Shown here in pieces: positions 1-7,279 of a stretch of 11,127 nucleotides of DNA. Position 1 is the first letter of the stretch. The number at the start of each line of letters is the position of its first letter. The DNA lies in NCBI GenBank assembly GCA_007117185.1, contig SKHA01000130.1, forward strand, positions 1 through 11,127, given 5' to 3'. A program made the translations under genes and the position numbers. The notes beneath the pieces were generated by a model. It did no database searches, was not told where the DNA came from, and worked only from the letters and a program-made list of their open reading frames with translations. This DNA comes from Spirochaeta sp. (GTDB taxonomy: Bacteria; Spirochaetota; Spirochaetia; DSM-27196; Alkalispirochaetaceae).

Positions 1-487
1 CGTTGACCTCCGTAAAGAATGTTTCGGGCAGGAAGCTAAAAGAAATATCCCCGGTGTTGTCACCCACGGAACGCGCCGCCCCCGCAAAGAAGCCGTCGGT
101 GTCGAACTGCAGCTCAACCAGATTGGCCGGCAGTTCCTGGTACTCCACACTCACCACCACCGTTGCGCCCTCGATACTGGCGGCCTGTGTCTCCAGCTGG
201 TAGGAGCCGTCAGATTCCGTGACCGTCTCTGCGATCTTCTCGCCGTCCATCCAGAGTTCCACGTAGGCACCGCCAAGGGGTTCCGGTGGCAGATCATCAC
301 CCTCCCCCTCCATTGACAACCGGACAACTCCGGACACGGTGATCGACGGTGCAGGAGTCGCAGATTCCTCTGGTATCGTCTCCAGGATAGTTTCCTCCGG
401 TGTTGAGGAATCCGGATCGGCGGTACCAACAGGGTTCTCACAACCGGCAAAGAAGAGTGCTAACGCAACCAGCAACAGTACCTTCAT
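1..487 (-). CDS. Small lipoprotein with carboxypeptidase-regulatory-like domain (partial, 3' end missing)
   Basis: This leftward reading frame is open from an ATG at 485-487 to the window edge (162 complete codons, no stop seen). A strong Shine-Dalgarno GGAGG at 493-497 lies 5 nt before the ATG. The protein begins with a short hydrophobic signal, MKVLLLVALALFFAGC, ending in a lipobox (FAGC, Cys16), so it should be lipidated and anchored in the envelope. A Pro/Glu/Thr-rich linker (about residues 17-48) follows. From about residue 49 comes a beta-sandwich-like segment with SGVV, GGAYVELWMDG and the turn SDGSYQLE, the pattern of carboxypeptidase-regulatory-like or Cna-B-like domains. Function is unknown; binding or structure at the cell surface is likely. 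It diverges from the sensor kinase gene, with a palindromic candidate operator 57 bp upstream of its start. The large RCC1 lipoprotein at the other end of the window carries a similar regulatory-like domain. Confidence 0.85.
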   Translation of the reverse strand, partial: MKVLLLVALALFFAGCENPVGTADPDSSTPEETILETIPEESATPAPSITVSGVVRLSMEGEGDDLPPEPLGGAYVELWMDGEKIAETVTESDGSYQLETQAASIEGATVVVSVEYQELPANLVELQFDTDGFFAGAARSVGDNTGDISFSFLPETFFTEVN

Positions 488-543
488 ACCTACCTCCAAA
501 CGCACGATGTACGTCAAAAAATAGCACCGGGGTATTGCTGAGT

Positions 544-565
544 ATATACGTAATATTACGTATAT
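544..565. promoter_or_regulatory. Perfect 22-bp palindrome, candidate operator
   Basis: The stretch is a perfect inverted repeat with no spacer; its centre reads TACGTAATATTACGTA. It lies 57 bp upstream of the lipoprotein ATG and over 320 bp from the sensor start, so the lipoprotein gene is the likelier target. On the leftward strand it ends in TATACT, which could serve as a -10 element, although no good -35 is visible. A homodimeric repressor site overlapping a promoter is the simplest reading. The binding protein cannot be named. Confidence 0.5.
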
Positions 566-623
566 TGCCCTGAAATCGGGAGAAATAGCTGCGGGATTGG
601 GTGCAGCGATTCATACGTTCGCC

Positions 624-639
624 TGCACTCCCGGCGCCA
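624..639 (-). promoter_or_regulatory. Weak sigma-54 promoter candidate for the leftward lipoprotein gene
   Basis: On the minus strand the sequence TGGCGCCGGGAGTGCA has the GG and GC elements at the right spacing for a -24/-12 promoter, and 9 of 12 consensus positions (TGGCACG-N4-TTGCW) match. It would give a leader of about 125 nt that includes the 22-bp palindrome. The surrounding block is very GC-rich, so a chance match is quite possible. Confidence 0.2.
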
Positions 640-755
640 CCTGCCCCCCGCCCGCCCCAGGCGCCCTGATCTTCGGGTGGGTCAGGTCTTGAGACAACAC
701 GCCACAGCTCCTGTTCACACACCGGTTGATCTTCATGAGCAAAAAAACAACAATC

Positions 756-810
756 TTCACGAAACGTGTATGGCTTACACGAAACGTGTAGTCCCGTCAC
801 GAATTGCAGG
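756..810 (+). repeat. Three 20-bp-spaced palindromic sites, candidate enhancer for an NtrC-type activator
   Basis: The perfect palindrome TACACG-AAA-CGTGTA occupies 776-790. A copy with one arm mismatch (TTCACG-AAA-CGTGTA) sits at 756-770, and a third copy keeping only the left half (CACGAA, 798-803) begins another 20 bp on. The exact 20-bp period places all sites on nearly the same face of the helix. They are centred about 92, 72 and 54 bp before the start point predicted from the sigma-54 promoter at 829-844, where upstream activator sites are expected. The obvious candidate ligand is the sigma-54 activator encoded at 4970-6367; this is inferred. Confidence 0.7.
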
Positions 811-828
811 ATAAACCGACGGTATTCC

Positions 829-844
829 TGGCGCGTTTTTTGCT
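829..844 (+). promoter_or_regulatory. Sigma-54 (-24/-12) promoter of the sensor kinase gene
   Basis: The sequence TGGCGCG-TTTT-TTGCT matches the sigma-54 consensus TGGCACG-N4-TTGCW at 11 of 12 positions, with exact GG-to-GC spacing. Transcription should start about 12 nt past the GC, near 855, leaving a leader of about 34 nt before the ATG at 889. This promoter needs an AAA+ activator with a GAFTGA loop; one is encoded in this window. It also rules out the upstream ATG at 766 as the start for transcripts made from this promoter. Confidence 0.75.
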
Positions 845-878
845 TACTGCTTGATGTCATCATGCAGAGATCATTCAT

Positions 879-882
879 GGAG
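879..882 (+). promoter_or_regulatory. Ribosome binding site of the sensor kinase gene
   Basis: GGAG lies 6 nt before the ATG at 889-891, the best-placed Shine-Dalgarno among the in-frame candidates (766, 862, 877, 889). The ATG at 877 has only a weaker AGAG at 866-869. Confidence 0.55.
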
Positions 883-888
883 CAGATA

Positions 889-3800
889 ATGAGTTCTGCC
901 GCGGAAACAACTGACGAAACCTCACCGGATCCGACAACAGCTATTGATACGTTGCTGACAACACCCTATCGCGGCCCCGGAGACGAGCCGAATCTCATCG
1001 AAGCGATCACCCGCTTTGAGGACCCACTGCTGGTTCAACTGTTCAAACCGCTCCTGGACCGACTGCACGCCGGAGACGGCCCTCCGCCGACGGTGCTGCA
1101 CAGGGAGATTAGCGAGCTTCGCGACCGCATGGCCCTGCCGGTCAGCAGGTTTGGGTTGCACCAGGAATGCCTGCTTCTTCCGGAAAACAGCGGTACACTG
1201 GCGGTGCTGGGTGAGCCAGGTCTGGGCAAGACGTTTCTGTGGCGCGCAGTTCGGCGCTCTCTCGGCCGAATGAAATCACCGGTACTGATGGTATATCACA
1301 AAAGTCCCCAGAGTGAGGCGATTCCCTATTCCCTGTACGGCAACCTGCTGAACCAGTTGCTGTATCCGTTGAGCCGGCACGACCGGGAGACAACGATCCA
1401 TTCCATTCTGGACAGAACAGGACAGTACCAGTCCGTACGGCCCCTGGTGTTATCGATTCTCGGCGAACCCCTCTCCCATGACGAGGGTCCTTCCAGCCGG
1501 ACCACCGACCCGGCAACGCTGGCTCTGGTGGTGGTTGATTTCCTGAAAGCGCGCATGGAGCTGTCGGAGATGCGCCACGCCATCGTGGTCGTTGACGACC
1601 TGCAATGGGTAGACGACGCTTCCCTGGTGGTTTTGCAGGAACTGTATACCCGCCCACGCCCAACAGCGCTGTTGCTTCTCGGCAGGCCAGAGGCGCGATC
1701 CCGCCTGCCGGACACCGGCAGACTCCCGCTCCACACACTCAACCCTCTCTCCCGGGATGAGGCAACGTCTCTCATCCAATCGTTGGTTTCACGGGATCCG
1801 GGGCTTCTTGACGATCCCAGACTCTCCCGATGGATTCTGGAACGAAGTCAGGGAAATCCCCTGGCAATCGTCGAGATCATGCGCAGCACTCGCCGCACCC
1901 GCCACCTCTCAACTGAGGTCTTCCGATCCCCGGAACTGATTATTCCCGCGGTGATGGAGGGGATCAGCAGTTCCGCCTGGATGCTTGCCATGAGAATGGC
2001 TCTGCTCCTCCCCCCCGTTTCGATAGCGTCGCTCCACCGGATGCCTGGCTTTTCCCGGGCTAGCTTCTCCCAATGCGTGAACGAACTCCTTGAAGCAGGA
2101 ACGATAGAGTGGGAGACACCCGACGAGGTGGTCATGTTTCATCACGACCTCATTGAAGAATATGTCCGCTCCAATGCACTGGAAGACGCCGATGCTGTGG
2201 CGGACGCTTTGGGCGTACTGCAGGATGCGGCGATCGCTGGCGATACCCGGGCCGGGTACAGCGTGGCCCGGATGCTCTGCCGCAACAGCGCGGTACTTCC
2301 GCAGGCGGTTTCGATTACTCTGCTCCGCGGTGCAGCACGTCGAGCTTTGGAGCTTCTTGTCGCCAGTGACGCCCTTGCGTTTGCCCGGCAGGCGCTGGAA
2401 CTGGCCGGCCAGCGCGACGTGGAGCTGCAGACCATCGCCCACGAAGCGGCCTTTCTGATGGATGACGGCGAGGCGATGAGCCACCATTTTCGGTGGATTC
2501 GTGCCGAAGGAACACTCATCGAGGTGAACCGTGCCCGCTCATTGTGGGTAACACGGGCATACGGAAAGTTGTGGATCCGCGGTGCCCTTCGTATCGGATG
2601 GCTCATCCTGCAGGAGCTGGAGGCTGTGCCTCCCGGCAGCATCGAAGACGCCACCTACCGGGCCCGACAGAACAAGGCGGCCCGACGGTTTCTCCGTTTC
2701 CGCCATCCCCCGCTCCTGCGGCGCAAGCTGGAAAGAACTCCCCTGGCCACCGACCCGCGGACGGCGTTGACAGCAGCCACCGCCGGACGGGTGCTTCTTC
2801 CCATGATGACGATCTACCCGGACGAACTGGCGATCCTGGCGCATATCATTCTCAACGACAGCGTCACTCGGGGGCTGCACCCCTACAGCGGTTTCGGCTT
2901 CATCTGCTGGTCCATCGTCAGCGCGATCCAGGGTGATCCGGTGCGAAAACGGATGGTCCTGGGCACCAGCGCACGGCAGATCGCGGCGGCGGGTCGAGCC
3001 GGTCCCAACGGCGAGATCGCCTACCATTCTACTGTTACCTACGCGACCCTCCTGGCATCGCACTGGCAACTGAAAGCAGAAGATGTTGAGGCGCAGTCGT
3101 ACGAGCACTACCGCCGCGGTCTGGAACTGGGCAATTACGAGGCAGCGTCTCACGCGATTCACGTGGCTCTCACTCACAGCCTCTTTCTGCGGGGGCACCC
3201 GCTGGCAGAGTTGTTTGTGATGATCGACGAACGCCGCCGGGAGGTGGAACAGCTGGGGATGACCCGGGTCTCCCGAGCGATGGCGAAGTTTCAGCAGGCG
3301 GTGGAGTGTCTGCTGGGCAGGACGGAGAACCCCCTGGTACTCACCGGATCCATCTGTACCGAGGAGGAGGAGTGGCGTCGGATCACCCGGGCAGAAGATA
3401 ACCTGGCAATCGCCGGTTTTCGCCTGCTCAAGGGGATGCTGGCGATCTTTGAGGATCGCAAGGAGGAAGCATTTGAGACCCTCACCCTCTGGTTTGAGGC
3501 ATCCCGGTACCTCGCTGCCCTGACAAGTCTGAGTGCCGTCTGGTTTTACCAGGGTCTGCTGGCGGCATCCCTGGGGAATCTCGCCGTCCTGGAGGATTGC
3601 CTGCGCTTTCTCCGTCGTCTGGAGTGGACGCCGGACAACCATCACCGATACCTTGCCCTGGCAGCGGCTCGCAGTGAAATTCACGGAAACCACGCACGGT
3701 CCGACCGTATCCTCACCTCAGCAATCTCAGAGGCCCTTGCCAGAGGGTTCTACAACGAGGCGGCCCTGCTGGCAGAGCGCCATGGCCAGAGTCTTTACCA

Positions 3801-5103
3801 GCGAGACCGTGTTGGCAAGGCATTGGAGAGGCTGATCCTGGCACGCAGCCTGTACCAGATGTGGGGTGCTTCGGGACCAGTGCGCCGTATCGATGCTCGA
3901 ATGGAGGCCCTGGCGCCCCCGCATTCTGTGGTTGAAGCATACTCCCGGAAAACTGAACGGGAGCTTCGCTCCACCCAGCGCCGGGCAGAGATGCTCTTTG
4001 AAGCGATTCCGGAAGGGCTGATGCTGTTGAACCGCTTTGCGGGGATTCTCTTCCACAACAGCGCTGCAGAACGCTTTTTCTCACAGGATTCCGATCAGGT
4101 CAGCGTCCTGGACACGGGAATACGAAGCCGAATCCTCCCGCTGGTGGCAACTGCTGCAGAAACACTGAAGATTCAAACTACGGAGTTCCAGTGGGAGGGA
4201 AGGATTCTGACGGTGGAGATCACCCCCGCCCCGCAGGAGGCGGGTGAGAGGATCCTTGTGGCGGTCATTTCCGACGTAACCCGGCAACGAGACCACGAAC
4301 GGACAATGATTCTCTCGGACCGCATGGCCTCTCTGGGTATGCTCGCCGCCACCGTGGCTCATGAGGTGGGAAACCCCAACCATATCATTCACCTCAACGC
4401 CCAGTCCCTGAAGATCATGCTGGAAGGCAGCGAGCGACAGGATTTGACGGAAGCGGTTGAGAGCATCATGGTCGGAACCGAGCGGATAACCGAGGTAGTC
4501 AAAGAGGTGACAGAGTACGGAAAAACCGGCCGCAGCGACGATTTCGTCCTCGTGGATCCTCGCGAAATATGCCGCCGGGTTCTCCGGTTTTCCCGTCTTC
4601 TTGCCCAGCGGTACACCACAGCGATTGTCTTTCAGGAGCCCCCGGAGAAAAAGAACGTTCCGCTGGTCTCCGCAATTGCGGGGCAGCTGGAACAGGCGCT
4701 GATAAACCTCATCCGCAACGCCTGCGAGGCCCTTCCGGACCGCAGCGCCCGATTGCGTCTCCGTCTGCGGGTAACCGCAGCGGGAGTCGAGATCAGTGTC
4801 GCCAACCAGGGAGCGGCGTTTGACCCCGGGGAAATTACCCCGTTCCATTCGGGCCACCCGGAAGATGGCGGAGTTGGTCTGGGGCTGCCGATTGTCCAGA
4901 CCATCGTGGAACGCCATGGCGGAACACTCCGCTTTACCTCCGAGGAGGAGTATCCTACGGTGGTGGCGATCACTCTTCCGCAGACGTCCCCAGATAGCGA
5001 CGCAGCCGATTGGAAAACGCCTGGGGAGAGAGACCAACCGCCGCGGCCGCCGCGCCCCGGTTCCCGGGATGACGACGGTCCGCTTCCATCAGCAGGGCTC
5101 TGA
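889..5103 (+). CDS. STAND/AAA ATPase - helical repeat - PAS-like - histidine kinase sensor
   Basis: This 1404-residue protein is a likely cytoplasmic sensor: no signal peptide or membrane segment is evident. Residues 108-115 are a Walker A loop (GEPGLGKT), and 231-239 hold a Walker B strand (AIVVVDDLQWVD, Asp236/Asp237). The GNPL motif near 322 and FHHDLIEEYV near 418 fit AAA_16/STAND modules. Residues about 450-1010 are a long helical-repeat region of TPR type. A PAS-like segment follows (about 1029-1129). The kinase core has an H box AHEVGNPNH (His1158), an N box NLIRNACEA (Asn1277) and a G2 box GVGLGLP (about 1328-1334). The layout resembles the large Ser/Thr kinase-AAA-HK fusions of other bacteria but has no N-terminal Ser/Thr kinase and no receiver domain. 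The G1 box is degenerate (ANQGAA, Asn1306 where Asp is usual). Its likely partner is the convergent response regulator. The last 40 or so residues are Pro/Arg-rich and lie opposite that regulator's HTH. The start at 889 is chosen from the promoter and Shine-Dalgarno; 877 is the alternative. Confidence 0.92.
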   Translation: MSSAAETTDETSPDPTTAIDTLLTTPYRGPGDEPNLIEAITRFEDPLLVQLFKPLLDRLHAGDGPPPTVLHREISELRDRMALPVSRFGLHQECLLLPENSGTLAVLGEPGLGKTFLWRAVRRSLGRMKSPVLMVYHKSPQSEAIPYSLYGNLLNQLLYPLSRHDRETTIHSILDRTGQYQSVRPLVLSILGEPLSHDEGPSSRTTDPATLALVVVDFLKARMELSEMRHAIVVVDDLQWVDDASLVVLQELYTRPRPTALLLLGRPEARSRLPDTGRLPLHTLNPLSRDEATSLIQSLVSRDPGLLDDPRLSRWILERSQGNPLAIVEIMRSTRRTRHLSTEVFRSPELIIPAVMEGISSSAWMLAMRMALLLPPVSIASLHRMPGFSRASFSQCVNELLEAGTIEWETPDEVVMFHHDLIEEYVRSNALEDADAVADALGVLQDAAIAGDTRAGYSVARMLCRNSAVLPQAVSITLLRGAARRALELLVASDALAFARQALELAGQRDVELQTIAHEAAFLMDDGEAMSHHFRWIRAEGTLIEVNRARSLWVTRAYGKLWIRGALRIGWLILQELEAVPPGSIEDATYRARQNKAARRFLRFRHPPLLRRKLERTPLATDPRTALTAATAGRVLLPMMTIYPDELAILAHIILNDSVTRGLHPYSGFGFICWSIVSAIQGDPVRKRMVLGTSARQIAAAGRAGPNGEIAYHSTVTYATLLASHWQLKAEDVEAQSYEHYRRGLELGNYEAASHAIHVALTHSLFLRGHPLAELFVMIDERRREVEQLGMTRVSRAMAKFQQAVECLLGRTENPLVLTGSICTEEEEWRRITRAEDNLAIAGFRLLKGMLAIFEDRKEEAFETLTLWFEASRYLAALTSLSAVWFYQGLLAASLGNLAVLEDCLRFLRRLEWTPDNHHRYLALAAARSEIHGNHARSDRILTSAISEALARGFYNEAALLAERHGQSLYQRDRVGKALERLILARSLYQMWGASGPVRRIDARMEALAPPHSVVEAYSRKTERELRSTQRRAEMLFEAIPEGLMLLNRFAGILFHNSAAERFFSQDSDQVSVLDTGIRSRILPLVATAAETLKIQTTEFQWEGRILTVEITPAPQEAGERILVAVISDVTRQRDHERTMILSDRMASLGMLAATVAHEVGNPNHIIHLNAQSLKIMLEGSERQDLTEAVESIMVGTERITEVVKEVTEYGKTGRSDDFVLVDPREICRRVLRFSRLLAQRYTTAIVFQEPPEKKNVPLVSAIAGQLEQALINLIRNACEALPDRSARLRLRLRVTAAGVEISVANQGAAFDPGEITPFHSGHPEDGGVGLGLPIVQTIVERHGGTLRFTSEEEYPTVVAITLPQTSPDSDAADWKTPGERDQPPRPPRPGSRDDDGPLPSAGL

Positions 5104-6367
5104 TCAGCTCGGCCGGAGTGGGCAGCATCTCCGGGAACGCCACCCCTCCCTCGGAGGGTTCCACCGAGGCTGGTCGAACGGGGAGCTTTGCCACAGTTTC
5201 CCAGCTCGAGGAGATCAGGGCGCGCAATACATGCTGCTGCAGTTCCCGCACGTTTCCGGGCAGGCGAAGCTTCTGAATCTCCCGGAGCACCGCCGGAGGT
5301 ACCGGCAGTGGCGCCTTCCCGATGCGCTCTGCCTCCCGGCGGATCAGTTCATCCAGAATGGCGGGGATATCCTCCACACGCTCCCTCAGAGGAGGAATGG
5401 TTACCTGGTGGGTTGCGATACGGTAGTACAGGTCGCGGCGGAACGTTCCGTCTGCCACCGCCTCTTCCAGATCACGATTCGTGGCGCAGATAATCCTGGC
5501 GGTGCTGAACTCCTGCCGGTCACTCCCCAGAGGGCGGTACTCACCGGTGTCCAGAAGCCGCAGCAACCGGGTTTGCGATTCCATCGGCATCTCGCCGATT
5601 TCATCCAGGAACAGGGTGCCCCGGGACGCAGCATGCACCAGCCCCTCTCGGGGCGCATCCGCCCCGGTGAACGCCCCCCGGCGGTGACCGAAGAGGGTGT
5701 CGGAAAAGACATGATCGTCCACACCACCCAGGTTTACCGGAACAAACTCCCCCGCCCGGCGGGAAGCGTGGTGAATACCCCGGGCGATGAGCTCTTTGCC
5801 AACACCAGTCTCACCGCAGATCAGAACCACATCGGGCATGGGCGCCAGCAGTTCGAGGTACACAAAGATCCGCTGCATCACCTCGCTGACAAATCGAAAC
5901 TCACGAAACGCTTCAGGTTGACGCGGTTCAGCCCGGGTGATAGCGGTGCGCAGCAACCGATTCTGGGCGATGGTGCGGCGGTGTTCCAGAGCGTTCCGCA
6001 CCGCCTGGGGAATCCTGCTGGTGTCCGACCCCTTCACCAGAAAGTCGTACGCTCCGGACTTCATGCACTCCACCGCTACCGTGAGGTCGGTGGCACCGGT
6101 CACCACGATGACGATCGTTCCGGGGTACCGCGTGTGGACCTCCGCCAGCAACGACTCTCCCGACTCGCCGGGCATGGTCAGGTCCAGCAGGACCAGGGCG
6201 ATCTCTTCGCTCTTCAGGATTTTCCGCGCCTCGTCGCCGTTCAATGCCTGGCGGATCTCCCGGTAGCCGTTCAACTCCAGCAGCTTCGCCTGACCTTTCA
6301 GAACCCCGACTTCATCGTCCACCAGCAGGATCGTCTCTGCTGTCGGCACCACATCACCGTCCCGCAA
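4970..6367 (-). CDS. NtrC-family sigma-54-dependent response regulator
   Basis: The 465-residue protein is a complete bacterial enhancer-binding response regulator. The receiver (about 12-120) has the acidic pair Asp17/Asp18, phospho-acceptor Asp62 in LLDLTMPG, Thr90 and Lys112. The AAA+ domain has Walker A GETGVGKE (185-192), the sigma-54-contacting loop GAFTGA (231-236), Walker B LFLDEIG (Asp255/Glu256) and a RRDLYYR arginine-finger region. A Fis-type HTH closes the protein (about 424-462, with GLSPQAFSNRLRRY). All key residues are present, so it should be phosphorylated and activate sigma-54 RNA polymerase. The start is a TTG at 6365-6367, backed by GGAG 7 nt upstream; it lies 14 nt inside the end of the hydrolase gene, so translation is probably coupled. 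Its 3' end overlaps the convergent sensor gene by 134 nt. The sensor kinase is the obvious phosphodonor, and the palindromes at 756-790 are candidate binding sites; both links are inferred. Confidence 0.94.
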   Translation of the reverse strand: MRDGDVVPTAETILLVDDEVGVLKGQAKLLELNGYREIRQALNGDEARKILKSEEIALVLLDLTMPGESGESLLAEVHTRYPGTIVIVVTGATDLTVAVECMKSGAYDFLVKGSDTSRIPQAVRNALEHRRTIAQNRLLRTAITRAEPRQPEAFREFRFVSEVMQRIFVYLELLAPMPDVVLICGETGVGKELIARGIHHASRRAGEFVPVNLGGVDDHVFSDTLFGHRRGAFTGADAPREGLVHAASRGTLFLDEIGEMPMESQTRLLRLLDTGEYRPLGSDRQEFSTARIICATNRDLEEAVADGTFRRDLYYRIATHQVTIPPLRERVEDIPAILDELIRREAERIGKAPLPVPPAVLREIQKLRLPGNVRELQQHVLRALISSSWETVAKLPVRPASVEPSEGGVAFPEMLPTPAELIRALLMEADRRHPGNRGAAAAAVGLSPQAFSNRLRRYLGTSAEE

Positions 6368-7193
6368 GGAACCGCTCCAGAACGGTGTAAAATGCCGGGC
6401 CAGCTTCGATCCAGGGCGAGTGGCTGCACCCTTCGCCGATCCACAGTTCCGCCCCCGGTATGGACGCCGCCATGGACGCTACATCCGCAGGATCGAAGTA
6501 ATCCAGATCGCCGCCGCCTACCAGAGTTGGCACGCTGACCATCCCGAGATCTGCAGAGCGATCCCACCTGAGAATCTCGCCGGAAAGCTCAAACAGATTG
6601 TCCCCCAGAAAGTGCGCCAGAAACCCCGGATTCAGGTGGGCCAACCCCTCCTGGAAGGAGTCCGGCCAGGGGGCGCGACAGAAATGCGCCGGGAACCAGT
6701 ACTTCTGGAGCAGCCCGGGGATCGCTGCGGGGTCCTCACCATTACGCTGCCGGTACTCACTATGAAACTCCGGTGGCAACGCCGCAACTCGCCGATCGAT
6801 CCCGGAGCGGATCATCCGCCCGGAGGAGAAGCCGCTGAGGACAACCGCCCGCTCCAGATTTTCTGACACCGCCGGAGGAAGGGGCTGACGACAGATCAGC
6901 TCCAGCAGGACTGCGGCGCCAAAGGAGTGGCCAAGGACAGCGAAGGGTTGCGTGGCGTATCCTGCGCTGCGGACCCCTCCGATTACACCGGCAAGCTCAT
7001 CGGCGGCGGCAGCCAGGGTGCGCGGGTACGAGCCGGGGTCATCCGGCCAGGTCCCCGCAGGGCGGTAGGTGTAGACCGCCCTGCTTCGGGCCAGCACATC
7101 GATCAGCTCGCGATAGAAGCTGTTTACCAGCCCCGGGCCACCGGGAACAAGGAGAACCCCCGGCTCCCCATCTCCAACTTTTTTTAGGGTCAT
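6354..7193 (-). CDS. Alpha/beta hydrolase, proline iminopeptidase-like (S33-type fold)
   Basis: This 279-residue cytoplasmic-type protein shows a complete alpha/beta hydrolase triad. The nucleophile elbow GHSFGA places Ser90, GGGDLDYFDP gives Asp231 (Asp229 is less likely) and GCSHSPWIE gives His258. The loop VPGGPG (16-21) corresponds to the oxyanion-hole HGGPG of proline iminopeptidases, with its His replaced. The substrate cannot be read from the sequence: peptidase, esterase or lactonase activity are all possible. The ATG at 7191-7193 lacks an obvious Shine-Dalgarno, and no other in-frame start lies close by. The stop falls 14 nt inside the response regulator gene, so the two form a transcription unit. 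The 86-bp gap to the barrel gene upstream may hold its own promoter, but none is clear. A hydrolase coupled to a sigma-54 activator could make or remove the signal; this is speculation. Confidence 0.85.
   Translation of the reverse strand: MTLKKVGDGEPGVLLVPGGPGLVNSFYRELIDVLARSRAVYTYRPAGTWPDDPGSYPRTLAAAADELAGVIGGVRSAGYATQPFAVLGHSFGAAVLLELICRQPLPPAVSENLERAVVLSGFSSGRMIRSGIDRRVAALPPEFHSEYRQRNGEDPAAIPGLLQKYWFPAHFCRAPWPDSFQEGLAHLNPGFLAHFLGDNLFELSGEILRWDRSADLGMVSVPTLVGGGDLDYFDPADVASMAASIPGAELWIGEGCSHSPWIEAGPAFYTVLERFLAGR
6375..6378 (-). promoter_or_regulatory. Ribosome binding site supporting the TTG start of the response regulator
   Basis: GGAG on the minus strand stands 7 nt before the TTG at 6365-6367 and lies within the last codons of the hydrolase gene. 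The in-frame GTG codons at 6350-6352 and 6347-6349 have no comparable site, so the TTG is preferred. The first ordered receiver strand (ILLVDDE) begins 12 residues after this start, which is normal for the family. Confidence 0.6.
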
Positions 7194-7225
7194 GGGGCAA
7201 AAATAACAATTTTTCCGGTCACTGT

Positions 7226-7242
7226 GGAAGAAAGTTTCTTCC
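7226..7242. repeat. Inverted repeat in the gap between barrel and hydrolase genes
   Basis: GGAAGAAA and TTTCTTCC are perfect 8-bp arms separated by one base. The site lies 33 bp upstream of the hydrolase ATG and 43 bp past the barrel gene stop. There is no T-run directly after it on the transcribed strand, so it is a poor intrinsic terminator. A protein-binding site for the hydrolase-regulator unit is as likely. Confidence 0.4.
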
Positions 7243-7279
7243 TGGGCAGGTATTCCCGGCCTGTCAGGCGGTCATGTAG

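Larger units (their letters stand above)
488..888. other. Divergent intergenic control region
   Basis: These 401 bp separate the leftward lipoprotein gene from the rightward sensor gene. No convincing gene is present. From left to right they hold an AT-rich palindrome (544-565), a C-rich and GC-rich block (about 621-666, with GGCGCC at 633-638 and 659-664), a short inverted repeat CCTGA/TCAGG (665-669 and 682-686), tandem 20-bp-spaced palindromes (756-810) and a sigma-54 promoter (829-844). The density of symmetrical sequence suggests that both divergent genes are regulated here. Confidence 0.75.

Noticed and set aside
438..878. Leftward open frame of 146 codons across the intergenic region
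   Set aside because: It overlaps the lipoprotein start in another frame and crosses the operator and promoter elements. The low-complexity Gly/Ala run is translated from the C-rich block.
766..888. N-terminal extension of the sensor protein to the ATG at 766
   Set aside because: This start lies upstream of the sigma-54 promoter and inside the tandem palindromes, and the extra residues (Cys/Arg-rich) look non-coding.
2539..3693. Leftward open frame of 384 codons
   Set aside because: Antisense to the helical-repeat part of the sensor gene; composition is typical of a GC-rich shadow frame and no domain is seen.
5902..5910. CACGAAACG within the response regulator gene as another activator site
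   Set aside because: Only nine bases match and the second palindrome arm is absent; a nine-base match is expected by chance fairly often in this window.
4796..6538. Rightward open frame of 580 codons
   Set aside because: It lies antisense to the response regulator and the end of the hydrolase. Its product is Gln/Arg/His-rich with no recognisable motif, while the opposite strand codes an intact NtrC-type protein.
7194..7220. TTTTTGCC before the hydrolase start as a sigma-54 -12 element
   Set aside because: No GG occurs at the required distance upstream.
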